This document shows positions 1 through 12,600 of a stretch of DNA of 64,000 nt, one piece after another (position 1 is the first letter of the stretch; each line of letters begins with the position of its first letter). Origin of the DNA: Certhia americana. Lineage: Eukaryota > Chordata > Aves > Passeriformes > Certhiidae. The position numbers and the translations under genes were made by a program. Under the pieces are notes generated by a model that worked only from the letters and a program-made list of their open reading frames with translations, was not told where the DNA came from and searched no databases. The stretch lies in NCBI GenBank assembly GCA_018697195.1, contig CM031878.1:71505233-71569232 (forward strand). Reading direction: 5' to 3'.

Positions 1-2073
1 GAAAACAATAGATGTGCATTGAATCAATCCAAGAGTGTTGTAATCTAATTTTTTCAAAGGGAGTGCGTTAGACCTAGATTTTCAGTTAATGGAACATCTT
101 GGGAAAAACAGCTTTACAGCAAGCCATCTTGATTGCTCTGGTAAAGAGAAATGGTTGATTTATGCATGTGTAGACCAGAAAGTGACTCCTTAATGGCTTT
201 TATTTCAGCATTGTTGATTCGGATCCAACAAGCCTTCCATGAGATTTGAACATCACTAATTTTTGCTGAGATTTGTGGTAGCTTCCTGAATGATTCTGAT
301 ACTAAAAATTTGAAGTGAGTAATTTTCTGTTCTGTCCTAAGTAAAAGATAGCTGGTCTGCAGTAGTCTGGTAACATACAGTATCCAGAGGAATAGCAGAC
401 TTCAAAAGGTGGATATCTCCAAGTTAGAGACTACATTTCCTATTCAGAAGTACAGGTATTCACTTAAGATGGCTTAGCACTTGATGAGGTGTCAATGCAT
501 ATACTTTAATCAAATCCTAATTATTCATTCAGAAAAAAAATAATAAGCTATTCTTAAAAATTCAGTAATATAGCTGAATAATTTATATAGTGTTAGAGCA
601 ACATCTACCTGAATAATACAGAAAATATACCAATAAATATAGACATTAGATGTAATAATGCTTATGCACTGATATGTTGTTGGTTGGTAAACATGTTCTC
701 TTTCTTAGATTTAATAAACCATTACCCCTGTGATTGTCCTTAGTTACCCAAAACCTTTCTTAACTAAAATAAAGACCTTGATTATCATTCCTAACCAGAA
801 AACAAAGTTATCATTCTGCCTTTATAACTTTACCATGTAGGTTACTACTGCCAATACCACGATAGTTTCTTCCAAGAAGAAATATGCTGACATCATGGAA
901 GATCCACAAATAATATTAAGATGTAAGAGGGGATTGTAAAAGCACACACTCTAGTCAAAGAATGGCGTGTCAAAGACACCATTTACACTCTACAAAGCTC
1001 ATTGCTGACAGAAGTTGGCCTATAGCAATGTTGCCACCAGCACTGCTTCCATGATTTGCTATGAAATATTCATTTCTGGTAGATCCAGCTGCTCAACACT
1101 GTCAAGAGGGTGTCTGTCAGCCTTGGAGGCAGCTCTACATTTAAATTAATCACTCTGGTTTTATCAACAGCAAATTCGTCTCTCTAGAACAACTTCTTTT
1201 CCTTTCAAAGGAAAAAAAGTCCTTCACTTTTTAGTCCACCTCGCTAAACACAGGCATACAGCTGAACTGAATGCAGCAGAATTGTGCTGGAGATATTTTT
1301 AATCACTTGGTATCAGAAAGGCTAAGAGCAACAGGACTAAAAGGTATCTCTTTTTAGGGAGAAAGTAAAGCCAGTATGGAATTTTTTGGCTCATCTTGTG
1401 ATTGTCTTGCCAAGTATTTTGTTTATATCGAATCTGATTGACTGGGTTCCTGTTGCTAATCCAAGCAAAGATTCTGGCACAAAAAATCTTCTCCAGAATT
1501 AGATATGAAACTTCTTTTGTTAAGAATTTTAAAAATTAGTACTGAGAAATAATGGTTGCTACTGAGTCAAAAAACTGAACAAAATAAAACAAATTCCGAA
1601 GCATTCAATTCTGCCCTCATCTGCTGATACTGTGTCAAAAGAACCTACACAAATGAACATGCTCATTATCTTCCCTTGAAACTTAAACTCCTAATTCTTG
1701 ATGATTTTATGCCTCTAGAACTGTGGGAAAGGTTTTAGTCCTTACTGTAGCTCAACCTATACAATGTGCTGTTTGGAAGCTGCATCTTTGCTATGTGGGT
1801 ACCTCTAAAATCACACTGATTACAGCGGAAGTAAGACAGAAGTATCCTAACCCAATGGCACAAGGTCTTTGCATCCTCTCTTCCCACCACCAGCCTCTAG
1901 TCAATGGAAAAGTGAAAAGGAAAACTGGGTGACACTTCCCAGTCATGTCATAGAGGAGGAACTGGATCACTTCAGTTCCTTGCTATAACTTCCATGCAAG
2001 CAGTTACTAAGACATCCAATCCAAAATGGAGAACTGTGATACAAACAAGTCAGCCATGTGGCAAAAATTAGTG
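1..2073. other. AT-rich unique sequence, no gene seen
   Basis: No coding exon, RNA gene or repeat is recognised here. The only open frame over 60 codons (1723-1932, plus strand) has no familiar motif and lies alone. The stretch 1080-1300 is somewhat less AT-rich than its surroundings, but nothing in it identifies it. Confidence 0.6.
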
Positions 2074-2105
2074 TTTTAAAATGGAAAAAAAATTCCATTT
2101 TAAAA
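2074..2105. repeat. Perfect short inverted repeat (hairpin)
   Basis: Left arm TTTTAAAATGGAA (2074-2086) and right arm TTCCATTTTAAAA (2093-2105) are perfect reverse complements, separated by six A. The arms could pair as a 13-bp stem in single-stranded DNA or RNA. There is no adjacent gene and no known role. It sits about 170 bp before the polypyrimidine satellite. Confidence 0.9.
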
Positions 2106-2271
2106 TTTCTGCAAAATAATCACAATTATCATCTCTTGAAGAGAAAGTAGGAAGGACCAGTCCTTTTTAAATATTGTTGGGGTTTTTTTACCTGTGGACC
2201 TCTAAAAATTTTAGTTCCTTTTTATTTTTATTGCTAAGATATTTATATGGATATGCTTATGCATATAAGCA

Positions 2272-2851
2272 CCTCTTTTCTCTTCTCTTCTCTTCTCTTC
2301 TCTTCTCTTCTCTTCTCTTCTCTTCTCTTCTCTTNNNNNNNNNNNNNNNNNNNNNNNNNNNNNNNNNNNNNNNNNNNNNNNNNNNNNNNNNNNNNNNNNN
2401 NNNNNNNNNNNNNNNNNNNNNNNNNNNNNNNNNNCTTTTCCTTTTCCTTTTCCTTTTCCTTTTCCTCTTCTCTTTTCCTTTTCCTTTTCCTTTTCCTTTT
2501 CCTCTTCTCTTTTCCTTTTCCTTTTCCTTTTCCTTTTCCTCTTCTCTTTTCCTTTTCCTTTTCCTTTTCCTTTTCCTTTTCTTTTTCCTTTTCCTTTTCC
2601 TTTTCCTTTTCCTTTTTCTTTTCCTTTTCCTTTTCCTTTTTCTTTTTCTTTTTCTTTTCCTTTTCCTTTTCCTTTTTCTTTTTCTTTTTCTTTTTCTTTT
2701 TCTTTTTCTTTTTCTTTTTCTTTTTCTTTTTCTATTTCTTTTTCTTTTTCTTTTTCTTTTTCTTTTTCTTTTTCTTTTTCTTTTTCTTTTTCTTTTTCTT
2801 TTTCTTTTTCTTTTCCTTTTTCTTTTTCTTTTTCTTTTCTTCTTTCTTTTT
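2272..2851 (+). repeat. Polypyrimidine pentanucleotide satellite (TTCTC / CTTTTC / CTTTT)
   Basis: The plus strand is almost uninterrupted C and T for about 580 bp, with one visible A at 2734. The composition changes along the tract: TTCTC units up to 2334, then the gap, then CCTTTT units with embedded CCTCTTCTC blocks, and finally nearly pure CTTTT. The CCTCTTC block recurs at 2464, 2501 and 2538, giving a 37-bp higher-order period. Long polypurine-polypyrimidine tracts can adopt triplex (H-DNA) structures and slip during replication. Apparent Leu-Phe and Ser-Phe reading frames through the tract are artefacts. Confidence 0.97.
2335..2434. other. Assembly gap of 100 N
   Basis: Exactly 100 consecutive N lie inside the polypyrimidine satellite. 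A round 100 is the usual placeholder for a gap of unknown length, so the true satellite length is not known from this sequence. Confidence 0.98.
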
Positions 2852-2863
2852 ATTCCTAATTTG

Positions 2864-2907
2864 TTTCAAATAAGAAAAAGTTGATCACCAGATTTCATAT
2901 GGCCTTA
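2864..2907 (+). repeat. Copy 1 of a 44-bp dispersed repeat
   Basis: This segment begins TTTCAAATAAG and ends TTTCATATGGCCTTA. It matches 5034-5076 in the same orientation at about 39 of 44 aligned positions (four substitutions and one single-base gap). Similarity is lost abruptly on both sides. It immediately follows the polypyrimidine satellite. It is probably a fragment of an interspersed element, perhaps an LTR end, but the family is not identified. Confidence 0.7.
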
Positions 2908-3157
2908 GGGGCTGTCCACCAGCACCCACAGAAACACTGGACACTTGCTAAAAATCCTTGACTAAGGCAGATTCAGTGCAAGAATTCCTTTTGTCTTCAT
3001 TTATTTTTCCCTCTCTGAAAAAAACTGACAACCTTCCCAAGTCCTAAATTTGTGAATAGCAACAAGTAATAATTTTTCACTATAATTTGAAGATAAAAAG
3101 CAAAATGAGAGAGAGATTCTCAGGTTTTAAAAATACTTTTTTTAATTGTTTTTTCAC

Positions 3158-3745
3158 TGTCCACCAAGAAACCCGGGAATGCAAAAGTCTTTTTCCTCCA
3201 GCCAGAGATTCAAGAAATGGTCGTGAGCGGTCTCCTCTGTGCCTTCAAGGCTGTTGATTCCCCCGCATCCACACACTCTCCTTCTGACCAGCAGAGCCCC
3301 TCCCTGCAGGTCAGTCCAAAGCACAATACCCCTCCCTCAGGGTGGTGTGTTCTTTCATACTAAAAACTACGTCTACTTTATTTATAATAATTTTCCAATA
3401 CTTATTATCCTTGTTAGAAAGTCACACTCTACTCTAAACCAATTAGAACATGCCACCGTGCAGAAGATGGAGCAGATGAAGGAGAAGGAAGAAGCCTAGA
3501 AACCACAAGGATCCTCTATCTTGTCTTCATATGCTTACCATTCTAAGAACCCCAGAAATCAAAAATTCTCACCCTGTGATAAACTACATATTATGCTATT
3601 ATCTAATACACATTCTTGAAAGTTTTGACCCATCCCAGAGCCTAAAAAGCCCTTTCCATGAACAAAGGTTAAAAACATGTTTGCCAAAGGTTTTTCATTC
3701 CTTAAACATACAAAGAAATATTTCTCAGCATTTCTGATTCAGACA
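3158..3745 (-). mobile_element. ERVK-like LTR (antisense), copy A
   Basis: The segment runs from TGTCCACC to TTCAGACA, consistent with the TG...CA ends of an LTR. It matches the LTR at 39792-40132 at both ends: CCAGCCAGAGAT near the left end, and the TTAATACACATTCTTGAAA-like and GAACAAA-GTTAAAAACA blocks on the right. It shares AAAGTCTTTTTC-CCAGCC and TTTATACTA(A/G)AAACTA-like text with the LTR at 24682-25036. Orientation is inferred from resemblance to passerine ERVK LTRs as I remember them and from the antisense AATAAA of the 24682 relative. No retroviral gag, pol or env is visible next to it, so it is probably a solo LTR. A matching target duplication was not found, so one or both boundaries may be off. 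Confidence 0.75.
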
Positions 3746-5033
3746 AGAGATCAGAGAGCCAAACTACTCCTGGAGATGCAAGCAAGCCCACTCAAGTGTT
3801 CAGCAAGTTCAAGCAAGTCAAGGGTTCAGCAGTCATTCTGAAGTGGCTGCTGCTCAGGTACTGGATTTAGTGGGTTGCATTTATTTGTGGTTTGTGTTTG
3901 GGGGATTATTTGTACAACAAGACAAGCGAGTATTGTCCTAAACACAAATTTGTATCACATCACTTTTGCTAAACAAAAAGAACTCTTTGTTCATAGATGA
4001 GAAAGTTACCAGGCTGCGAAAAGATGAATTGTGCAAACCTACAGATGTAGTCTTCTTACAGGTCACACCATTTTACACTCCTTTTCTTGTCCCCAGTTTT
4101 CAAATTCATCCACAACTCAATCACTGGAGATTGTTCAGGAGACTTCTTAGTATTTTCACTGGATACCATAATCATTGTGTCTTTATCTACTGTATTTGAA
4201 GTCACCATGTCAAGTATTGATTTCTAGCATCACAGCCTGGGTGGTAACTTTATCAATTGTCCTTAACAGCCAGTTCTACACCTTTCTCTGCTGTCTCTCT
4301 GTTGCTGACTGCAGAATAACCCACCATAAAATTGCTAGCACTTCTCTCTGGAGTTATGCAGCTTATAGTGAAGTAATATGAATTCCTCAAATGCAGATTG
4401 CCATAATTTATCAAAACTGAAAAATGGGAAACAATAAGGAAAAAAATCAACTTTTAGATACCTCAGGTATAATGCAGAGGGTGATAGAATTCCTAGTAGT
4501 TTTTGAAGTAAGTAGAGGTCAAAGTTCCCAAGGAATTAACATGATTCTAACATAACAGGATTCTCTAAAATGCATCCATTTTCTAAAATGCTCTTGTTAC
4601 ATCAAACTGAATTTCACAATGTCCTGGGTTGTTGCAAAAAGACACACCAAGGTTTATAGCAGCATTGCAGTTCCTAGGAATCTGATACCTTAATCTTATA
4701 TTTTCATATAAATATAAACCAGGATTCATAATCTCAGTGTCTTGCGGCTGAGTGGCCAGCAGACAGCCAGTGGTACTACACCTGTGTGCACAGCTGGACA
4801 TTCTGGGAAGGAGAAGTTACAGAGGAGAGTTATCTGCAGTTTGCAATCCCAGGACTTGCAGATTGACAGCTGAGCTGGATGCCTGTCAGATACCTGGAGA
4901 AGGAGCCCTGAGGTGGGTTCAGGACCTGCATTCTCCTCACAGACAGCATTGCACCAATCTGCTGTCTAGCATTGGAGGGCAAGACACCTCTAGGTTCATT
5001 TGTGCTCAGAATAGAAGACCATGGCAGCACTTC
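3746..5033. other. No gene recognised
   Basis: This is AT-rich sequence with several overlapping short open frames on both strands. The longest begins at 4752 (plus, 175 codons, to 5279). It has no recognisable domain, and its middle runs through the dispersed 44-bp repeat at 5034-5076, which argues against a conserved host exon. No RNA gene is seen. Confidence 0.55.
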
Positions 5034-5076
5034 TTTCAAATAAGGAAAAGCTGTCCACCAGTTTCATATGGCCTTA
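5034..5076 (+). repeat. Copy 2 of a 44-bp dispersed repeat
   Basis: This is the partner of 2864-2907, 2.1 kb downstream in the same orientation. Both copies contain TTTCAAATAAG, CACCAG and TTTCATATGGCCTTA. The flanks differ, so this is not a local tandem duplication of a long segment. It is most simply two fragments of one unidentified interspersed repeat. Confidence 0.7.
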
Positions 5077-6544
5077 CAAATTCTCTTGTTGAGAAAAGAC
5101 ACATCAATTTTTCCAGCAGAACAAGGTCTTTTTCCACCCATATGTACTGCTCCTTCTCTGTTACTTTCTCTCAAGAACAAAGTATGTGTATGCTGTCTTT
5201 ATTTGGGTTCAGTACAGACAAACCTTTTCTCTTCCTTCTATCTCGCAAGATTTTTAGTTTGACAAATACCATAATATGACCAAAAAATATTTGAGATTCG
5301 TGGGTGAATTTAAGGCAGATTGAAATCTGATGGGAAGGAAATCTATGGGCAAGGGTCTGCAAGTGTCTTGCTATAGCACCACACTTGGATTAGAGAAACT
5401 ATTGGGCTGCAACACATATCTTCACTATCCACCTAATGTCAGATCCAGAGTAGCTGGAATTCAATCTCACTGCTTCCATGGGATTGTGTGTAGGCATTGC
5501 AGAACAGCCTTAACAACACCTGCAAGGACAACCATTCATTCCTTACAATGCTCAGTATTACTTTTTTTCCATTACAGCAAACAGCAAGAACAAACTAGTT
5601 AACAACTAGTTAAACTGATTTCTTATCCTAGATTGACACACGCTGATATTTAATTAGTTGATATCTGGCAACACACAGAGAAAGCTGAGACTAATGCACT
5701 TTCAGATTGACAATTAAACATAAATAACTGTTTTCATCAGGATGCTAAAAAAATCCAAAAAAGTAATTTTGAAGTGTATAAATGTCCTCTGCTTATATTT
5801 TCTGAAAGGACTCTTTTTCTTTCAGTCTTACCCATTTCTCTAGATGCTGTTATAGAATCCTCCCATCTCACTCTCTGTGGTCTTTGGAGCTGCCCAGGAA
5901 CTGAAGATTAGACCAATTCTGGTGTTCTATGTACTCCTGTGGAAATGCCCCTTACATATTTATTGATTAATGGTAAACTTTAACTGATGCTTACTGAGTT
6001 CAAACACTGATAGAGGGACTCTTGTCAAATTTTCCATGGACACATTATCTTTACTAAGGGAATCTCATCTTTTATACATGGTTCAGGCACCACCAAATAA
6101 ATTGGGAAAACTTTTGAATTATCATGGTATAGAAAAGTGAGAGACAAACTCTTTAAAAACATGCAAGCAGTGTCAACCTGAGTATTTTTCAGTGCCCATT
6201 GAAGTTTAAGGAGGAATAGTAAGTGCTGGATCAAATCTGGTGAGGCAGGAAATGAGAACTCCTTAAAACCAAAAGCAGAGAATGAAAGAATCAATGATAA
6301 CCTATGCCAAGGAGTGACAGAATCCAGGAAGTTATTCTTTTGAGTTTTTAAACAAAAAAGCCAACTTAATGTCACTATCTCACAGTAGAAGCCTTGCTGG
6401 TGTTTCCAGTGTTTTTTTGTTTGCATTGTTTTGGGTTTATTTTTATTTTTGTTTGTTTTTTAAATCTTAGTGATTAACGATGGTTGCTGTCAGGAAAAGA
6501 AAACTTTAATGCAAAGTTAGGATTATCTAATTGTAATTCAAAGT
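5077..6544. other. No gene recognised
   Basis: This is mostly AT-rich unique sequence. A small direct repeat, two AACTAGTTAAC-like units, sits at 5593-5612. The 133-codon minus-strand open frame (6025-6426) has no recognisable family signature. No RNA gene is seen. Confidence 0.55.
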
Positions 6545-6665
6545 TGAAATGACCAAGCAACCTCAGCTGCAGCTCAAGGTTTTTCGTTGTCCTAATTTCC
6601 CTCCTTTGGACACTCTCTAATAGTTTAATGGATTTCTTATATTGTGACACCCAAAATTGCCTCAT
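6545..6665 (-). mobile_element. CR1 LINE fragment (antisense), end of ORF2
   Basis: Read on the minus strand, the translation contains KLLESVQRRE, preceded by a QFWVSQYKK-like segment and followed by an LRLLG-like segment. These match the C-terminal end of the CR1 ORF2 protein, which carries endonuclease and reverse transcriptase domains upstream. The plus strand shows the corresponding CTCCTTTGGACACTCTCTAA text. Only this short, decayed part remains. It lies within a minus-strand open frame at 6474-6716, which should not be taken as a host gene. Confidence 0.88.
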
Positions 6666-9600
6666 ATTCTTCACACTTTTGTCCCAAGCCATAATACATC
6701 TCCTTTTAAAAAACAAAACAAAATTCTCTTAAATCTGAAAACAATCAAATAAGCACACGAGTTTTCTGTGTGTGTTTGGAGGTTATAGCACTGCTATTAC
6801 TGCTGTAGGGTTGCAAAGTGCTTAGTGTAGTTGGATTTGATTAAAACAGGTGGGTTGGGACATTACTTATGGAAATGCCATACATTCCTAGACACCGCCT
6901 TCTTATTTAGACTGTATCTCAGAAGCATGTGAGACCTCATCCTAGTACTTGCAAGAAGCGTTTTGTGACCATACAGCATTTTGTCTGCTAAATAATATAT
7001 GTACACAATCCCCTGTGCCTAAGACATTTCCGGGTAACTGAAAGATTACATCAGGCTAATCCACAAATATTTGGAGTAGTATTGTTAATGTCTCCAGTGG
7101 GGAAAAATGTCAGCTATTTCACTAGAATAGATTCAATGTTTTCTGTCAGATATTAATACATGGCTTTTATCTGAGAGAAATTCTGCGATCTTTACTATAT
7201 TAATATTTCTTTTGTTTTCTTTTATGGAGTATTTTGAATGAACTCTTGTGCTCTCAGAGAGATCTGACATAATCCTGGAATATTTGACCTGCTGTGCTTG
7301 GAACATCTGAAAAGCGTTTAGCTGCAAAGCAAGTATAGCTTGAAAAGCTCTAGCTTCTTTTTAATTTTATTTTTTTCTTGCATCATATGCAAAAATTGAA
7401 CATTTTTTGTGCCTTGACAACATACAAAATGAACCTGAGGTATGGAAATAATAGAGTCAGTTTTCCTAGGATCGCAAAGGTTAGGGAGTTTTCTTGCTTT
7501 CAGTTTTAGATCCAACACAGCTCAAAGAAGCAACGTTCTGGACCAGAAAACAGGAAGAAATGTTAATCCAATGTGAAAAGGTTGCGGAAAAAGAACAGCC
7601 TCAGAAAATGTATTTAAAGATCACTTGTCAAGAACACCATAATTTCTTTGGCCTATGTTATGGCAATTTTTTAAAGAAATGGATAGTAAATTTCAGTTCT
7701 AGAGTATACCGTATTCATAGGTACTGTAGGACTGCTTAGTGGCTAAAGCAGATTGTTTAATATTTGCATTATAAAGAGGTCCTCAGTTCTTCAGGTACTG
7801 GAACTGTTTTGTAATTATTTGCTCTCACCCAAGCCAAAGGGCTACTTCCATCTCCTGACTGAGGAGGATGATTGATAGAGCTGGGTTCCTGATGCACATT
7901 TTTTAAGTTAGTTGGAGGTTGTTATGAAGTGTCTGAGCAATTGTTGGCCTCACAGGTGTGGTGTGACTTCAAGACTCATGCAAGTCCCATCCCTGAAACT
8001 CACTAGCAAAAGCCACCCCTGTGCACATACCTGAGTTATCTGTGGGGAACCAGTCCCACTCTTCAGACAACAGCAGCCTAGGGAGAAAGTTTAAGGTATA
8101 GAATGGGTGTGAAGATTCCATCTGATAGAGAAATTGGTCTTGCACTTCTCATACAAGTTATTCCACCAAAGAAAGGAGGCTGGTAAGCCTTGTGTTTATA
8201 ACTAATCCATGATTTAGTTAACCACAGAAGTAACAAGTTTGGGGTTCTACAGAAATGGATTTAGAAAGTAAAATTTGTGACATATACTCAGGCTTCAGTA
8301 AAATATAGGTCAAGAAAAGCATCACTGCACCGAGACTATTTTAAGCTTATGAGGAATCTTATGGTTACCCAGTACAATTAGAGTATTTCTGACACCTGCC
8401 AGGCGACAAAAGAAAACTACTTTTTGGTGAGACCATGGAGGACAATAGCCTCATTTCTACATTTTTTTCTCTCATAACAATATCTTCGTTCCTCCTTCTT
8501 GCGCTTAGAAGTTTTTCTATGACAAATAACTAAGCATTTACTGAAGAAAATAAGCAAAGACAGTGCATTGAGTCCAAAAAACAATATCTAACATTCAATA
8601 TAATTTCTTGACAACTGTGTTTTTTCACATCTATAGATCTCCTAAGTTGCTTAATAGTCACCAGTAATATTTGCTTATATCAAGTACCTAGTAATTAGTT
8701 ATGGTCCTATAGGATTAACGACTTACTACAGTAGCTTGTAGGATCAGTTGACTTACTCAGAAAGGTAGGGAGTAAAGCAAAAATGAAAACTGGGGAAATG
8801 TTTTCTATAACTCTGTTAGATGTCAGTTCCTGGAAACACAGATTTAGTACAGCTATTAACTTTCTTATATGGAATTATGTTTGATAAATGATACATCAAT
8901 TATGTACCAAAAAGGATGCAAGTTTCTACATTATACTCACAAAATTAATCTTGGGTGCTCAGAATTCTGAATTTGAGTTAAACTTATTTAGAAAGAAACA
9001 TTATATATATATTTTAGTTTGACTGCAGGGCGATAATTCATCCCATCAAAATCCCCATGTAAAGGTTTGCAAATTAACTTACATTAAGTTTTTAACTCAC
9101 AGTCCTCAAACTCTCTTGTGGTTTGCTGCTTGCTTTAGTGAACCAAAATTGTGTAACAGTTACCCATGGAAAGGGAAAACAGTAGTGAAAAATGGATGTT
9201 ACTGATTTTACAAGTGTTTTACAGTTTGGTCACTTTTCCAAAACATCTAGAAAATGAAAGAAATTTTCAAGGTAAAGGAGACAATGTCAAAAAAATACAC
9301 CTTTTTTTAACCCCTGAAGAAAAGCAAGGCTGATTCCAACTTTTCTCATAGATTGTTGCTAGTGTGGAAATATATTTTTCAGTGGAAATATTGTATTTTA
9401 CCACTGCATCATTGTTTTAATGTCAGATTATTCACCTTTGTGAAATATATATGCTTGCTTTGGAAGCCTCTATCCACTGTTTTAGCAAGGCCCTTTCCTT
9501 CAAATAAGCTAATTTACTTTACTGGTATAATTAGGGTATTTACTAGGATTATTTGTACTTGTAAATCAAACGTTCTCTGGACTGAGGTATTATTTGCAGA

Positions 9601-12600
9601 TGTATTTCCCACCTCAAAAATATTGCCCAAAATGTGGAATGCAAAATTCAGACCATTTCTCATTTTCCTTGTCCTATTTTGGCATCCCTACCATCCACAG
9701 CTATACATCATCCACCAGCTGACAGCTTCTGGGGGAAAGCACCCAATATATGCCTTGAACTCTGATGTGCTCCTGCCTGCAGCCTAGCCAAGTTCCTGCT
9801 TGGGCTGTCTTGCCAGTGGATCAACCATCTGCACATGGAGTGGTGGCAGGCTGCACTCTCAAGTTACATGCTGGATTTAATGACACTCAAAGTGGTCTTA
9901 ATGACTTTTCCATGCACCAGCTGCAATACAAACTATCTTTCTTGCACTCAGTAGCACGTAGAGTTGTTGTCTTCACACCTTTTTGTCTTAGATTTTATAC
10001 TCTTTGGCACCCGCATGTCAACAAGTGTGAGTGAAGGTGGTGCTTGTGATTTGGCACTGTCACAGAGCAAAACATTCCGGCTGAAGGGATAATTCCTTGA
10101 AAGAAACTAATGAAGCATCCAGACTAGATCTTCATTGGTCTTTCATCTATTTCTCAGAAGAGTATGATGTCAACCTGTTCCTATCATCCCAAACCATAGG
10201 GACATATTCTATCAAGAATGAATGCATTGGGTACGGGTTGATTTACATATTTAGCTAAACATGTTTATCTGTGATATTGAGATCTTTGAAGATGCCCTCT
10301 GCTATCCAATCTTTAACAGAGGTGAGTTAATTTCATTGACAAGATAATAGTCTTGGTCAATGTATAAGAGAGTGAATCCTCTGCAGGATCCCGCACCCAT
10401 CCTATTTAAAGGCAAACAGACTGCCAAATTTCAATGGATGGGTTGGCAGGCTGGGGGAAATTTGTACATATCCTTCCCTGGGGCCCTGAAAGCAGAAGGA
10501 TTGGGGAACCCAGGGGCACATTCTCCTTCCAAATAACACATTTCTTCAGTGTAATTCTCAATTCTGTAACATGTATGTTCAGGCTCCCATGTGTTTTCCA
10601 GAGATATGTCTGTATAGAATATAAGGCTTTTTTCCAGCAGGTCTTTATGTGTGTCTATTCACAAGGATTAGTTATGCATTGGAAGGTTTGGGCTGCTTCC
10701 AGACTGTGGGAAGCACTGCATGTCCAGTTGCCACGGCTTAATGCAAGCCATTTATTAAACTGCCAAAATTGGCTAAGCACCAAATGCTGATTCAAGTCCA
10801 GGATATTTTTGTAAGGTGTTTATAAGCTTTTGGTGTTGAGAACTGGGGATATTTGAGAATGTGAATACAGTGAAAGATGCTGCTAATTAATATTAAGACA
10901 GTAGCAGACATGGCTTCAATAATCAGCAAAACCCATACATGATATTGTACATAGCAACACAATGCAATTTGAGAGAAACTTCACTGAAAATGTACAGGGT
11001 TTTTGTTGAAGGCAAGCTCAATTATTTTTTTTACTGGTAGTCAAGGATCTGAGTTAAAACTTTCAGTTTTGTTATTAACAGCATCTTATCAGGAGCAGTA
11101 TCTCCCACTTCCATACCTTTGAATTTCAGAATTCTGAAGTCTCCAGAAACAGTTCTGAATGAAGGGGGAGGGCACTGTTAGGTAGGCTACTGGACCAGAA
11201 CTGCCATACATGGATATCTTACAAAATTGGTAAAGTTTGTCTTTGGTAAACCTTCACCAAGCAATTGAACTTGTAGGAAAAAACCACCAGCAATTCATTC
11301 AGGAAATGTATGGCTTATAAAACTCATCAAGAAATTCATATGGGCCCAGCACTTGACGTGTATGAGGTAGAGCTTTCAGACTTGTGCATTTTGCTGCAGA
11401 AATACTGTGTGTTGTATTTTTGCTCAATGAGCTTTCATCACCTTAAAGTTCCTAGGTGAAAAATTTTAAAAACCTCAAATTTTCATAACTTTGAAAGTAT
11501 ATATCAGAATATATTGCTTTTAAATTTTCTACTGATACGTGTGAAATTACCATTTTGGACAATCTGCCAGCCAGAAGCCAATCTGTGAACATTGTAATTG
11601 TAGTGGATATTTCCCATTTTGATTGCAGGCTAAGGGTAGACATTTCTGCTTGGTTTAGAGAGCTTAACCAATGAATTTTCTAAGTAAAATTCCCTTCCCA
11701 CTTGAAATGTCAAAAGAATAGAAAAATAGGGACAGGAGAAGAATTTTTTTATTCTTAACCTTCCTATAGGCAGGTATCTCTAAAGTAATATATTACTGCT
11801 GTGAAGGGATTTGAAATCAGTAGTGGATTGCTATTTAAGGAGACTGATTGAATTGTGTTTCTATTAAATTTGTATGATGTGCAAACATAGGTCTTTGCAT
11901 TTCTTCTCTCTGTAAAACTGTAAGCAAATTAATTTCTTAAAAATCTGTAGGAGAAAGCTTAAATGCCAGATGAAGGAGAATTTCTTTTAATTTATTGGCA
12001 GTTTTCCTCCACTTTTTTGTAGCTCAGATGTAAAGTCCATTATGTGAGGGAAAGCTGCATACATTTAAATAATTTGAACTATATTTAGATTAAATAAAAA
12101 GGCCAATTTTTTTTTTTTACTGAAAAGCAAAATATTATGAGTAAAACCTTATAGCCATACAAAAAACCCAAAATATAATAATGGAGACCAAATTCTTTAC
12201 TCAGAACAAGTGCCTAATTGTTGGTATTAACTGCTGAAGAACAACTGCATGCAATGAAAATGAGAAATGCCTTGAATTTATTAGATAGGTAATGTGATTC
12301 TAGAGGAAAATGACAGGAACTTGAGATGTGGGTTGTACTTAAACAACTAAAGTAAAATTTAAGACAGAGAAGTATAATGAAAGCATAATCTTGCTTTCAT
12401 TGTAGCAATCTTGCTCTTTGATATCTTGGGCAGTACAAGAATGACTCATAGAAGAAATAAATGCAGTAAAATTCTTCCCCACCTGCCTTCTCATAATAAA
12501 GGCAGTGTAAAAACGTCATAGAGATATTGTACCTGATGCGCATGAAGTGTTAGAAGAGTGAAAGATAAAGAGTACACAAACAAGTGCAAAGTCACCCTAG

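Noticed and set aside
2174..2884. Two long plus-strand open frames of Leu-Phe and Ser-Phe repeats
   Set aside because: They are translations of the polypyrimidine satellite and run through the 100-N gap; stop codons cannot occur in such DNA.
4752..5279. 175-codon plus-strand open frame
   Set aside because: No recognisable domain, overlaps other frames on both strands and includes a dispersed 44-bp repeat; no splice or promoter context.
6474..6716. 80-codon minus-strand open frame as a host gene
   Set aside because: Contains the CR1 ORF2 C-terminal phrase KLLESVQRR; it is a transposon remnant.
9353..9787. 144-codon plus-strand open frame
   Set aside because: No familiar motif or domain, AT-rich composition, and frames of this size arise by chance in 64 kb of AT-rich DNA read in six frames.
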